NCBI GenBank assembly: GCA_029242545.1
Contig: JAQWTV010000022.1
Coordinates: 1-64,000 of the forward strand
Length of the DNA: 64,000 bases
Source of the DNA: Roseibacillus sp.
Lineage (GTDB): Bacteria > Verrucomicrobiota > Verrucomicrobiia > Verrucomicrobiales > Akkermansiaceae
Direction: 5' to 3'
Below are positions 24,990-35,900 of the stretch, in pieces. The notes beneath the pieces are model-generated. The model saw only the letters and a list, made by a program, of their open reading frames with translations. It did not search any database and was not told the DNA's origin. A program made the position numbers and the translations under genes. Within the stretch, counting starts at the first letter, position 1. The number at the start of each line of letters is the position of its first letter.

Positions 24990-26489
24990 ATGAGTATCAA
25001 GATTGACCAAGAAATGCTCCGAGGAGTTGTGGAGAAGGTGATGGCGGATCTGGGGCGTCCGGTTGGTCAGTCCGGGGTGTCCGCTACAGCGAAGGCTCCT
25101 GTGTCGCCGGCTTCCGGAGGACAGTGTGGTTGCCATTCCGGTCCAAAAGCAGGGACCGGACACTTCGGGGTGTTCAATTGTGTAAACACTGCTGCTAATG
25201 CGGCGCAGGACTCGTATCTTCAGTTAAAGTCTCTCGGGCTAGAGGGGCGCTCCAAGGTGATTGAGATCGTCAAAGGGATCTGTAGTGCGAATACGGAGAG
25301 CTGGGGAGCGTTTGAGTTGGAAGAAACAGGAATCGGGCGTTTGGATCATAAGATCGCAAAGTTGGCGATCATGGACAAGGTGCCGGGCGTCGAGTGGCTC
25401 AGGCCCTATGCTCTTAGTGGAGACGATGGCATTACTCTGGAGGAATATGCACCCTTTGGAGTGGTGGGCGCCATTCTTCCGGTAACGCACTCCGTCCCAA
25501 CTTTGACAGGCAATGTGATCAACATGGTCGCGGCTGGAAATGCGGTTGTGTTTAATCCCCATCCAGGTGGGGCTAAAAGTGCGGCAATGGCGGCCCGGGA
25601 GTATAACCGTGCCATTGCGAGCGAGTTGGGGATCGAAAACCTGATATGCGTGATTGAAAATCCGACCCTCGAAACTTTTGAGCAGATCTCGAAACATGAT
25701 CTCATAGCCATTATGGTGATCACCGGTGGCCCGGCGGTTGTGAAGGCAGCAATGACTTCAGGAAAGCGTGCCATCTGTGCAGGACCCGGTAATCCCGTTG
25801 TGGTAGTGGATGAAACCGCAGATCTGGCAGCGGCTGCGAGGAGTGTGATCGAGGGAGCTTCTTTTGATAACAACCTTCTCTGTATCGGCGAAAAGGCGGT
25901 ATTCGTGGTCGAGGCAGTTTTTGCAGAATTCATGACCTCCCTTGAGCGTGCCGGTGCTGGAAAGCTGAGCGGACGCCAGCTGGAGAAGTTGACGGGGGTG
26001 GCCTTCACCCAGAAGAATGACGGGGGCGGATGCTCCCATGCGGTTGTTAATCGGGATTTTGTCGGGGCCAGTCCGGCTCGGCTTGCCCGAGCTGCTGGCG
26101 CCAGTATCAGTGATCGCTGTGAACTTCTCTTTGCGGAGGCGGATAAGAGTCACCCCTACGTGCAGGAGGAGCAGATGATGCCGATGGTCCCAATTGTTCC
26201 CGTCGCCGATTTTGAGGCCGCGGTAGAGCAGGCCAAGGTTGCGGAACATGGCTACAGGCATTCGGCAATTATCCACTCTACGAACGTGGGTAATATGACT
26301 CACATGGGTCGTCAGATGGACACGACGATTTTTGTGAAGAATGGACCTTGTGTCGCAGGTCTGGGATTGGGAGGCGAAGGGTATTTAAGTTATTCGGTCG
26401 CGACGACAACCGGCGAGGGCATCACCACACCCAAAACGTTTACCCGGGTCAGGCGGTGCGTAATGGTAGAGAACCTTAGGATTGTATAG
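24990..26489 (+). CDS. CoA-acylating aldehyde dehydrogenase of the BMC (PduP/EutE type)
   Basis: A 499-residue enzyme that oxidises an aldehyde, probably L-lactaldehyde, with NAD+ and CoA to the acyl-CoA inside the shell. An N-terminal amphipathic helix (about residues 5-20, EMLRGVVEKVMADLG) is the likely encapsulation peptide. It is followed by a linker carrying an unusual CGCH (46-49), then the ALDH catalytic fold. NAD-binding and structural blocks PFGVVGAILPVTHSVPT and CAGPGNPVVVVD are seen. The catalytic cysteine is Cys298 in NNLLCIGEK. The length, about 30-40 longer than non-BMC EutE-type enzymes, fits the targeting extension. Sits between two shell vertex genes. Confidence 0.95.
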   Translation: MSIKIDQEMLRGVVEKVMADLGRPVGQSGVSATAKAPVSPASGGQCGCHSGPKAGTGHFGVFNCVNTAANAAQDSYLQLKSLGLEGRSKVIEIVKGICSANTESWGAFELEETGIGRLDHKIAKLAIMDKVPGVEWLRPYALSGDDGITLEEYAPFGVVGAILPVTHSVPTLTGNVINMVAAGNAVVFNPHPGGAKSAAMAAREYNRAIASELGIENLICVIENPTLETFEQISKHDLIAIMVITGGPAVVKAAMTSGKRAICAGPGNPVVVVDETADLAAAARSVIEGASFDNNLLCIGEKAVFVVEAVFAEFMTSLERAGAGKLSGRQLEKLTGVAFTQKNDGGGCSHAVVNRDFVGASPARLARAAGASISDRCELLFAEADKSHPYVQEEQMMPMVPIVPVADFEAAVEQAKVAEHGYRHSAIIHSTNVGNMTHMGRQMDTTIFVKNGPCVAGLGLGGEGYLSYSVATTTGEGITTPKTFTRVRRCVMVENLRIV

Positions 26490-26495
26490 ACTGCG

Positions 26496-26756
26496 ATGTT
26501 GATGTGCCGAGTAGTTGGGAATGCGGTTGCAACCCACAGCCACCCCAGTCTGAAGGGTTTCAGTATGCTTCTTTGCAGGCAGGAAAATTCTAATGGAGAG
26601 TCAAGCGGGGCGCCGCCATTTGTGGCGATCGACCTTTTCGGGGCAGCGCTTCACCAGCGCGTTTTTGTGAGCACTGATGGTATTGGTGCACGGGGAATCG
26701 TGGACGACCAAAGTTCGCCGGTTCGGAATTATATTCAGGGGCTCATCGACGAATAG
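26496..26756 (+). CDS. BMC-P pentameric vertex protein 2
   Basis: An 86-residue EutN/CcmL-family protein (MCRVVGNAVATHSHPSLKGF, then FVAIDLFGAALHQRVFVSTDG). It is shorter than the first BMC-P and the usual VDTVGAGEG core is changed to IDLFGAALHQ, so its pentamer surface differs. Three BMC-P genes per locus is the normal number for the PVC-type BMC. It begins 6 nt after the aldehyde dehydrogenase stop; Met3 is an alternative start. Confidence 0.93.
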   Translation: MLMCRVVGNAVATHSHPSLKGFSMLLCRQENSNGESSGAPPFVAIDLFGAALHQRVFVSTDGIGARGIVDDQSSPVRNYIQGLIDE

Positions 26757-26758
26757 CC

Positions 26759-27079
26759 ATGCGGATTGGACAGGTCATAGGGAAGGTTACGATGGGAGTT
26801 CAGGATCCGGCTCTGCGCGCTACCCGCTGGCTTCTGGTCAATCCCCTGGAGGGAGAGCAGTTGAATACCGCATGTGACATTGAGCCTCGAATGACCTCTT
26901 TACCATCTTTGGTGGTCTATGACGATCTGGGTGCAGGAGAGTCTGATATTGTGGGGTTCGTGGAGGGAGCAGAGGCGACGGCTCCTTTTGAAGATCCGAC
27001 CCCTATCGATGCCATCACGGTGGCGATTTTCGACTGGATAGAACATCACCCGTATCCGCCAGAGGATGACGACGATTAA
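26759..27079 (+). CDS. BMC-P pentameric vertex protein 3
   Basis: A 106-residue EutN/CcmL-family protein (MRIGQVIGKVTMGVQDPALRATRWLL, VVYDDLGAGESDIVGFVEG, and the DAITVAIFDW end). It differs from the other two by an acidic Pro-Pro-Glu-Asp4 tail. Only 2 nt separate it from the previous stop, and its stop overlaps an alternative upstream start of the aldolase, so these genes are translationally coupled. Confidence 0.94.
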   Translation: MRIGQVIGKVTMGVQDPALRATRWLLVNPLEGEQLNTACDIEPRMTSLPSLVVYDDLGAGESDIVGFVEGAEATAPFEDPTPIDAITVAIFDWIEHHPYPPEDDDD

Positions 27080-27089
27080 AGAAGGAAGT

Positions 27090-28169
27090 ATGAAAAAGGT
27101 ATTTACTGGCCGCGATATAGAAGGGCTACTCAGAGAGGGAAAAAGCTTGGACGCGATTCCCGAGGGAGCGCTTCTGACCCCTACTGCCAAAGATGTGATC
27201 AAGGAGTCCCAGTCCCGTCGTAGAAGGGTCGAATCGGGTGCTCTTGAGGCGGTGGTGCCGGGAGTTCCCGACTATGAGTTTCGATGGGAGCCGGGGAATG
27301 ATCCCAAATCTCCAGAGGAAATCGCAAGATTCTTCCGCTCTCCGGAATTAAACGATCTCAAGGAGAGAATGGTCGATATCGGCGATCGGATGTGGAGAAA
27401 AAACTATACCGATGGGAATGGAGGGAACCTTACAATCAGGGTCGGGGATAATCTGGTTCTCTGTACCCCCACCCTGATCTCTAAGGGTTTCATGCGTCCG
27501 GAGGATATGGCGCTGATCGACCTCGAAGGAAATCAGTTGGCCGGGACGAGGCGGCGAACCAGCGAGTGTCTGACTCATATGGCCATTATGAAGAGGCAGC
27601 CCAAAGCGAAAGCCTGCTGTCATGCTCATCCGCCGCATGGCACTGCCTTTGCAGTGGCGGGGGTGCGCCCGCCAACATGTATGATTCCTGAAGCTGAAGT
27701 TTTCCTCGGCGAAATCGGAATGGCTGAATACCAGACTCCAGGGACGCCGGCGAATGCCAAGGCGGTCGGGGAAGCTGCCATCGAGCATATGTCGGTCCTG
27801 ATGATCAATCATGGAGTGATCACGTGGGGTAAGGATATTGAGGACGCCTACTGGAAAATGGAGAACACCGATGCCTACTGTCAGACAGTCCTTCTGGCAG
27901 CGCAGCTGAAAGGGAAAGAGCTCCTGACGATCAGCGGTAGTCAGGCAAAGGAGTTGATTGAGCTTCGCTCAAGCCTTGGGATGGATGACAAGCGTGCCGG
28001 CTGGAAAGAATGCGAGCTTTGTGACAACTCTGAGTTTCGTCCGGGCGCGGTTTGTGACTTGCCCGAGGGCAAGGCGGGAATGTCTGGAAGCGGGAGTGCT
28101 CTCGACACTGACGCTGAGGAACTGGTAAAGTCGCTCACTGAGCAGATTATGACTCAGTTATCGGGTTGA
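27090..28169 (+). CDS. Class II aldolase of the BMC (L-fuculose/L-rhamnulose-1-phosphate aldolase type)
   Basis: A 359-residue zinc aldolase that would cleave L-fuculose-1-phosphate or L-rhamnulose-1-phosphate to DHAP and L-lactaldehyde. The core (about residues 85-290) has GNGGNLTIRVG, a CHAHPPHG zinc-ligand cluster, EAEVFLGEIG and the third-His block INHGVITWG. An N-terminal extension (FTGRDIEGLLREG, LTPTAKDV) precedes the core. The C-terminus has a Gly/Ser linker and an amphipathic helix (DAEELVKSLTEQIMTQL), a probable encapsulation peptide. ATG 27090 follows GAAGGAAG; ATG 27066, overlapping the preceding stop, is possible. Last gene of the BMC operon. Confidence 0.92.
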   Translation: MKKVFTGRDIEGLLREGKSLDAIPEGALLTPTAKDVIKESQSRRRRVESGALEAVVPGVPDYEFRWEPGNDPKSPEEIARFFRSPELNDLKERMVDIGDRMWRKNYTDGNGGNLTIRVGDNLVLCTPTLISKGFMRPEDMALIDLEGNQLAGTRRRTSECLTHMAIMKRQPKAKACCHAHPPHGTAFAVAGVRPPTCMIPEAEVFLGEIGMAEYQTPGTPANAKAVGEAAIEHMSVLMINHGVITWGKDIEDAYWKMENTDAYCQTVLLAAQLKGKELLTISGSQAKELIELRSSLGMDDKRAGWKECELCDNSEFRPGAVCDLPEGKAGMSGSGSALDTDAEELVKSLTEQIMTQLSG

Positions 28170-28179
28170 TGAGGGCATC

Positions 28180-28202
28180 CTGGTTCCTTGCTTCGGGACC
28201 AG
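28180..28202 (+). terminator. Hairpin at end of the BMC operon
   Basis: CTGGTTCC-TTGCTTC-GGGACCAG forms an 8-bp stem (one T-G pair) with a 7-nt loop, 10 nt after the aldolase stop. No U-run follows, so it may be a terminator of poor type or a transcript-stabilising 3' hairpin. Confidence 0.4.
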
Positions 28203-28380
28203 AAATGTGGGCTGACGAGGAGTCTTGCCGTTCCGTGTCGTTAGCGTGGTCGAAGATGACCGAAAATTCTCATTGCCAGTCCTTTGCGGTAAGATGGTTG
28301 CTAGCCGAAACCTTTCTTTAGTTGTTTTTTGGGGGATCAGGCATTTGAGGAGTGTGCCTTTTGAAGTAAGTTCAGGCCGG

Positions 28381-29448
28381 ATGCGTTCGATTCTGCATAT
28401 CGACATGGACTGCTTTTATGCTGCCATTGAGGTGCGCGACCACCCCTCATTGAAGGGTAAGGCCGTCGCTGTGGGAGGAAGGGAGCGAGGTGTTCTTACT
28501 ACGGCCAATTATGAAGCGCGGAAGTATGGATGCCGCTCAGCGATGCCTACTTTCAAGGCGCTTCAGCTCTGTCCGGACCTTATTGTAATGCCAACGCGAT
28601 TTGAGGTCTACAGAGAGGAGTCGAAAAAAGTGAGGGATATTTTTAATCGCTACACCCAGTTAGTTGAGCCGCTCTCGCTTGACGAGGCCTATCTTGACGT
28701 GACGAACAATCGAGAAAATGGAGTGCGGATTGCTTCGCAGATACGGAGTCGGATCGAAAAAGAGACAGGATTAACGGCCTCTGCGGGAATCGCAATTAAT
28801 AAGTTACTGGCCAAAATCGCAAGTGACTGGAAAAAGCCGAATGGTCAGTTTGAAATCAAGCCCGGAGAGGTTGAGGAGTTTCTTGAGCATCTCCCAGTGA
28901 GACGGCTGCATGGAGTAGGGCGCAAAACAGAGGAGAGGCTAGCTTCGGTAGAAGTTCTTACGTGCGGAGATCTTCAGCGGATCAGTAAATACGAGTTGGC
29001 GGATCTCTTTGGAAGCTGGGGCTTGGAACTTCATGCTCTCTGTCGGGGGCTCGATAATAGGCCGGTCCGGGTCGACCGGATTCGTAAGTCGGTTAGCAGT
29101 GAGACAACCCTGAAAGAGGATCTAGAGGAGTTTCCTGCCCTGGTTGAAGTCATGGAGGAGTTAAGAAACAAAGTTGAGGAGGCGGTTATGGCAAAGTATC
29201 GTCAGCGGATTATCAGATCCCTGGTGGTGAAGCTGAAATTTTCAGATTTTACTCAGACGACTGCCGAAAGAGCTCCGGGAGGCGATGCCCGAGACACAGA
29301 AGCAAAGGGCGCCATTGAGAGCGGAGTCTGCCGGGAGTTGCTTGCAGAGGCTTGGAGCAGGGGCGGGGGGAAAGGCGTCCGGCTCGTTGGAGTAGGCGTC
29401 CGCTTTGCGGATACTGGAAACAAGTCGCAGTTGCATTTTGATCTCTGA
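28381..29448 (+). CDS. dinB: DNA polymerase IV (Y-family translesion polymerase)
   Basis: A 355-residue Y-family polymerase for error-prone lesion bypass. Catalytic motifs are visible: HIDMDCFYAAIE near the N-terminus, TANYEARKYG, and SLDEAYLDVT carrying the acidic pair. The helix-hairpin-helix thumb (LPVRRLHGVGRKTEERL) and the little-finger domain (VSSETTLKEDLEE, then LVVKLKFSDFTQTT) follow. The start is ATG 28381, where the conserved N-terminus begins; the frame is open to 28225 but adds 52 unrelated residues. No LexA-like box recognised upstream. A DUF3820 gene follows 43 nt downstream. Confidence 0.93.
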   Translation: MRSILHIDMDCFYAAIEVRDHPSLKGKAVAVGGRERGVLTTANYEARKYGCRSAMPTFKALQLCPDLIVMPTRFEVYREESKKVRDIFNRYTQLVEPLSLDEAYLDVTNNRENGVRIASQIRSRIEKETGLTASAGIAINKLLAKIASDWKKPNGQFEIKPGEVEEFLEHLPVRRLHGVGRKTEERLASVEVLTCGDLQRISKYELADLFGSWGLELHALCRGLDNRPVRVDRIRKSVSSETTLKEDLEEFPALVEVMEELRNKVEEAVMAKYRQRIIRSLVVKLKFSDFTQTTAERAPGGDARDTEAKGAIESGVCRELLAEAWSRGGGKGVRLVGVGVRFADTGNKSQLHFDL

Positions 29449-29491
29449 GCTGTGGCCTTGACGAGGCGGCTCGGCATGGTCTTCTTGGTGA

Positions 29492-29824
29492 GTGGATTTT
29501 ACCGAGATTGACAGGGAAGATTTCAGTGCTCTGCTCGAGGAAATAGGGAGGACCAGGATGCCGTTTGGAAAGTATGGTCCTGCCAATTACCCGCCCCGCG
29601 GAGTGCCTGTTTTCGATCTTCCAGCGGAGTACCTTGCGTGGTTCGCCAAGAAGGGTTTTCCCAAGGGGCGGCTGGGCGAACTGCTCTTAATGATCTTTGA
29701 GATCAAAGAGTGTGGCGCAGATGAGGTGTTTAAGCCTCTCAGGACCCATAATGGAGGTCGTTTCCGGCTATCGCGTAAATCTCCTCAGTCCCTTGATTTT
29801 GGGTCATCCCGCAGAGAGGAGTAA
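29492..29824 (+). CDS. DUF3820 family small protein
   Basis: A 110-residue protein whose centre (MPFGKYGPANYPPRGVPVFDLP, then EYLAWFAKKGFPKGRLGELL) is the DUF3820 signature, also called putative quorum-sensing-regulated virulence factor in some annotations. The family resembles a small nucleic-acid-associated module seen in exonuclease-related proteins, but its activity is not established. Starts with GTG 29492; the Shine-Dalgarno is weak. It follows dinB on the same strand. Confidence 0.82.
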   Translation: MDFTEIDREDFSALLEEIGRTRMPFGKYGPANYPPRGVPVFDLPAEYLAWFAKKGFPKGRLGELLLMIFEIKECGADEVFKPLRTHNGGRFRLSRKSPQSLDFGSSRREE

Positions 29825-29945
29825 AGATTCCCAGGGTTGGAGGCTGATTTTATTTTTCTCCAAGGGTTTCATTGCTTGTGGGTCTAGTAATAAGGAAAGC
29901 CGTGCTCCGAAGTAATTACGGTTCGTCCGTATCCATGTTTTTGCC

Positions 29946-32900
29946 ATGAAATTGAAATTTATTTTTTTAGCCCTCATTGTTGCGGGTGCTGTAGTTCAGA
30001 CCCAAGCTGAACAGTCGCCGGCTCAGTTAAGGAAGAAGGCCGAAGCGCTCGCGAAGGATGGCAACTGGAAAGAGGCGCTGGATATCAGTCGAGCGATGCT
30101 CGAATCCGTTGATGATAGGAACAGCGGCAAAGACCTCTTGTCTTCGCTTCGCTATCTACGTGAGTTGCGTCAGGTAGCTGGGGCTGATGAGATTCTAGAG
30201 AACGCGGTCAGGCGTCACTCCGAGAACTGGATCCTTTTGCGTCAGGCAGCTCAGAGCTATCAGCAGTTACAGCATTCAGGATTCCTTCTGGATGGAGAAT
30301 TTCGACGAGGCTATCACCGGGGGGGAGGAGCTTACGTGTCATGTGGGGGCCGTGACCGGGTCCGGTCGATTCAGTTGATTCTTCAAGCCCTCGGGTGCAT
30401 CGAGGAAAACGACAAAAGGGTAGCGAGCGATTTGTATTCCGACCTTGCAGGCTATTTGGCCCTCGGGCGGACGGGACCTCAAAGAGTCTGGGCATTGGGA
30501 GTTCTGACGAATCTGGCAGATCTTCCCGATTATGGGGATGAGGGACGCCTTTCAAGTGGGTCAGGGGCCCCTGTTGACGCGGATGGAAGCCCTCTCGTTC
30601 TTGATGTTCCTGAATCATGGGAGGGTGCTGAAAATGACGGGGAAAGGTGGCGTTGGGCTCTTAGCGAGTCGGTGAGGCTAGGGCCAGAGAAAGAGTCGAA
30701 ATCAAAGGAGCAGTGGGCGCGTTTTCTCGTTCAGCACTACGGGGTGGGAACCTTGACGGGATTCGGTCGATGGATGCAGCAGGATCCTGAGGAGGCCGAG
30801 GGAATTCTACAGGTCCACACTTTGAAAGAAACAGAGACCCTAGCGAACCTAGCCTCCGGAGTCCGACGCTTTGATCTGGTCGCCGACTACCAGTTCATCC
30901 CTCTGCTCAGACGGCTTTCAACTGGGAAGCAGTCAAATGCCGCGCTCGGGGATCTGCTCGTGCAGGTGTTTCTCAATCGCCGTCAGTATGCGGCTGGGGC
31001 GCAGGAGCTGAAGAGGATTATTTCGACTCACGGAAAGGGGAAGGGTAGCCACCGGGAGAACCTTCTTGAGCAGGTCGAAGGTGAATGGGGTCGGTTTGAA
31101 GTCGCCCCCATGACTCAGGCTGGGAAAAAGCCGAAGCTCTCTTTTATTTACCGTAATGCGAAGGACGTGCAGCTCTCGCTGCACGCGCTGGATATAGACT
31201 TGGTTGTCGACGATTTATTCAAGCATTTGGAGGGGAACCCGAGAGAGATCAATAGCTCGGTTTTGGATGTGGCCCGAATTGGTAGTCGGCTGGTTAATGA
31301 AAACCAGAAAAAGTATCTTGGCGCTAAAATTGATGAGTGGGAGGTAGCGCTTGAGCCTCGGGAAAACCATTGGGACACCCGCGCCGAGTTGATCATGCCC
31401 GTAAGCGAAGCAGGCGCTTATCTGCTGAAGGCAACTCCGGGGAAAGGGAATGCTTCCTGGATTGTTGTCTGGATTGCCGATACCGCGCTGGTATCCCAGG
31501 TGTTGAAGGACGGTAATTTGTTCTATCTCGCCGAAAGTAAGGCAGGGTCTCCACTAAGCGGTAGTCTTGAGCTTTTTGGATTCCGGGTTGAACGGAGGGA
31601 AGGGGTCAAGGCGGTCTTGAGAAAATTTGATGTTAAAACCAAAAGGATTAAAAAGAAGATAGGAGCACAGGGCTCAGTTGTTTTGGCTAAGGGAGAACTT
31701 GATCCCAATTACCAGTGGATGGCGGTGGGACGTAGTCTTAAGGGAGGCCGGGCACTGATGGGGTTTCAGAGTCACCGCTGGAACGACTTCCGGTGGGGAA
31801 AGCTGAATAACTCAAGATCTTATGGGATCACGGATCGCCCCGTCTATCGCCCGGAGCAGAAGGTTTACGTTAAATTCTGGAGTAGGACGGCGAGGCATGA
31901 CCTCGATGACGTATCGCTCTTCGCGAACAAGAAGTGCACGATTGAGATTCATCACGAGGCTACGGGGAAGGTAGAGGAGTTGAAAAACCTGAGGACAGAT
32001 GAGTACGGCGGTGTCGAGGGTGAATGGATGCTGCCGCTGGATGCGCGTCTAGGCGTTTACCAAGTCTATCTAAAAGGTGAAGTGCCGGGGGGATCGATTC
32101 ACTTCCGGGTTGAGGAATATAAGAAGCCCGAATTTGAGGTGGTGGTAGAGGCACCCGATGAACCCATCAGGCTTGGGGAGACTATAGAGGCAAAGGTGCG
32201 CGCTACCTATTACCACGGCGCTCCGGTGACTGATGGGAGGGTGAAGGTCAAGGTTCAGAGATTTAGTCACAGTGACACTTGGTTTCCCGGGGGGGCATGG
32301 GATTGGCTCTATGGTGAGGGCTACTGGTGGTTTGGGCAGGATTATCCGGAGTATCCTGGGTGGCGCAAGTGGGGTTGTGTTGCCCCGGTGCCTCCCTGGT
32401 GGGGAGGTCAACGTTGGACTCCGCCGGAGCTGGTCCTCGATCGGGAGTTTGAGATAGAGCCGGATGGGAAGGTGAGTGTTCTGATTGATACTTCCGTAGC
32501 CAAGCTTGTGCATGGGGATATTGACCATCGCTACACGGTTTCCGCCGAGGTTGTCGACTCCTCTCGCAGGACGATCGAAGGTTCGGGGAGCGTCTTGGTC
32601 GCGCGAAAACCCTTTAGTGCAAAAGTATGGCTCGATCAGGGATATGCCCGACCGGGAGTGGCCGTGAATGCCTCGTTCTCGGCTCATACCCTTGATGGCC
32701 GGGCGGTGAGCGTCAAAGGGGTCGGTGTCCTCTATCGAGTCACTCTCGACGATAATGGTAAGGTGAAGGAGAGCCAAATTAAGTCCTTCAAAGTGGAGGG
32801 ACGTGATCTGGAAAAGGGCGAGGGAGAGATTCGCTTCAAAGCGCCTTCGCCAGGGCAATACCGATTTTCGGTAAAGTTGACTGACGAGAAAGGCAACGAG

Positions 32901-35900
32901 GAAGAGGGGGCGACGGTTTTTGTGGTTCGTAATTTGGATGACGATGGATCCAAGAGCAGGTTCAACCCCTTGGAACTGATCCTTGATAAAAAGGAATATC
33001 TACCGGGCGAAGAAGCTCGTGTCCTCGTGAACACAAAACAGAAGAACTCTACGGTCCTTCTTTTTGTGAGAACCACGGGTGGATCAGCAGAAGAGATGAG
33101 GCCCATTCAAATTCGGGGGAAATCGAAGGAAGTAGTCCTGAAATTGCTCCAGAAGGATATGCCAAATATTCATATACAGGCAGTGACACTCGTAAATGGA
33201 AAGGTTGTTTCAGAGACCCGCCAGATTGTCCTTCCGCCGCAAAAGAGACTTCTCTCGGTGGAGGTTCTTCCAGGTAAAGATCGAGTCAAGCCAGGTGAGA
33301 AGTCAGCGCTGAGGATAAGATTAAAGGATCAGAACGGAGACCCGTTTGAAGGAGCCACAGTTGTCACGATCTATGATAAAAGCCTCGAAGCCATTGCCGG
33401 AGGGTCAAATGTCCAAAATCTCAGAGATTTTTTCTGGAGCTGGACGCGCCCGTTCTACAGAGCGGAGGTAAGGCATTCGCAATCATTCCAAGGGAGCCAG
33501 ATAGGAAAAACGAAGGCGCCCCGAATGCAAACTCTTGGGCGCTTTGGAAATCTAGTCTCCGAGCTTTCTGATGCGAATAGCGTGCTTCGGCGTGAGGCAT
33601 ATTCCTTCGGAGAGGGATTAATGAGGTCACGGGGCGCTCCAAATATTGCAGCGATGGAGGACTCGTCGACTATGCTGCTAAGTAATGGGAGAGTGCCTGC
33701 GGAAGGCGGGCCTGCCATGAAGTCTGGGGCGGCTGGCGGACAGGGAGGTGCGGAGGCGCCGCAGGTCATGGTTCGATCTGGATTCGCGGATCTGGTCAAG
33801 TGGGCTGGCGCGATAAAAACAAATAAGGACGGCGAGGCAGAGATCGAGGTCGAGTATCCTGATAACCTAACCACCTGGAAGGTTAAGGTCTGGGCCCTTG
33901 GTAAAGGAACCCGGGTGGGAGAGGGTTCTGCAGAGGTGATCACTAGTAAGGATCTGATCGTCCGGTTACAGGCTCCTCGCTTTTTTGTAGAGACGGATGA
34001 GGTAGTGCTCAGCGCAGTTGTGCATAATTATCGGGAAGATGCAAAAGAGGTCGAGGTGACTCTCGAGCTCGAGGGAGGGGCCCTCGAAGCGATTGGCTCA
34101 ACAGGTGCAAATGTGGTGATTCCTGGAGGAGGAGAACAAAGGGTGGATTGGAGAGCGGTCGCCAGAAAAGAGGGGGATGTCATGATCCGAATGAAGGCTG
34201 TTGCTCATGGCGGGGACCGGGTGCTGGATGCGGATGACGAGTCAGATGCTATGGAAATGGAGTTTCCGGTCTACGTGCACGGTATATTACGCACGGAGTC
34301 CTGGAGTCGCGCTTCGCAGCGTGAAAAGGATTCAGTTTCTCTGGAGTTTGAGGTGCCTAAAGACCGGCGTCCTGGTCAAAGCCGTCTTGAGATTCGCTAT
34401 TCGCCGACCGTAGCCGGTGCGATGGTCGATTCCCTGCCCTACCTGGCAGCGTATCCTCACAGTTCTACCGAGCATACAGTGAACCGCTTCGTTCCAGCGG
34501 TTATAACTCAGCGACTTCTTCGAGATATGCAGATTGATTTGGCTGAGGTGAGGAACAAAAGGGCAAATCTGAACCCGCAAGAGCTTGGCGATGCCCAGAA
34601 GCGGGCTTCTCAATGGAGAGTCTGGAAGGATAACCCAGTATGGAATCTTGAGGAGGTGGATACGATGGTAAGGAAGGGTGTCAAGCGATTGAGAGAAATG
34701 CAAAATTCGGATGGTGGATGGGGATGGTTCAGCGCCTATGGAGCTCGCTCTTATCCGCATACGACCGCGGTTGTAGTGCATGGGTTAACGGTGGCGAGAG
34801 CAAACGGAGCACCCGTGCCGGACGAGCTGCTGAACGGCGGAGTCGAATGGCTGAAGAGGTATGAGCAAGGTCAGGTCGAGATGGTGCGGTCCTGGAAAAT
34901 GCGTAAGAAGAAAACCAAGCAACGCGCGGATGCTCTTGATTCACTTGTAAGAAAGGTTCTCGGAATGGCTGGTATTGATGAAAAGGAGATGCTGGGTTTC
35001 CTTAAGCGCGACCGGGTTAAGCTTCCGGTGTACGCCAAGTGCCTCCTTGGCCTCGAGTTGCATCGGACAGGCGATCTTAAGGAGCGAGACGGAGTGATCC
35101 GGAATATTGAACAGTTCCTCAAGGAAGACCGAGAAAATCAGACGGCCTGGCTGGACCTGGGTGCCGGGGGCTACTGGTGGCGCTGGTATGGCAGCGAATT
35201 CGAAGCGCATGCTTTCTATCTCAAGTTGCTGGCGGTAGCGAAGCCGCGTAGTTCGCAGGCCAGCGGTTTGGCAAAATATCTCGTCAATAACCGAAAGCAT
35301 GCAACTTCCTGGAAGTCGACGAGGGATACGGCATATTGTGTGGAGGCCCTTGCGGACTACCTGCGAGCCAGTGGAGAGGATAGTCCCGAAATGGAGGTCG
35401 AGGTTCTTCTCGATGGCAAAAGCGTGAAAACGGTAAAGATCTCGAAGGAGAACCTCTTCAGCTATGATGGTGTCGTCATGGTGGCCGGGGACGTGCTGGG
35501 AACCGGGAAGCACAAGATTGAGTTGCGCAGGGCTGGCAAGGGACCACTCTACGTGAATGTTTACCTGACAGTTTTCAGCAGGGAGAAGTTTCTGAAAAAA
35601 GCAGGTCTGGAGGTCAAGTTGGACCGCGCCTACTACAAGCTTGTTCCGGTGATGGCTGTGGAGGATGTGTCGGGGTCCCGAGGCCAAGCCCTTCGGCAGA
35701 GGCGGGAGAAATACGAGAGAAGGAAGATAGAGCAGGGAGAAGAGCTCATCAGCGGAGATCTGATTGAGGTCGAGTTATCGATAGAGAGCAAAAATGACTA
35801 CAGTTATCTCGTATTCGAAGATTGGAAGGCTGCCGGCTTTGAAGCAGTGGAGCTCCGCAGCGGCCATGGAGGAGGGGGGCTGAGCTCTTTCGTGGAGTAT

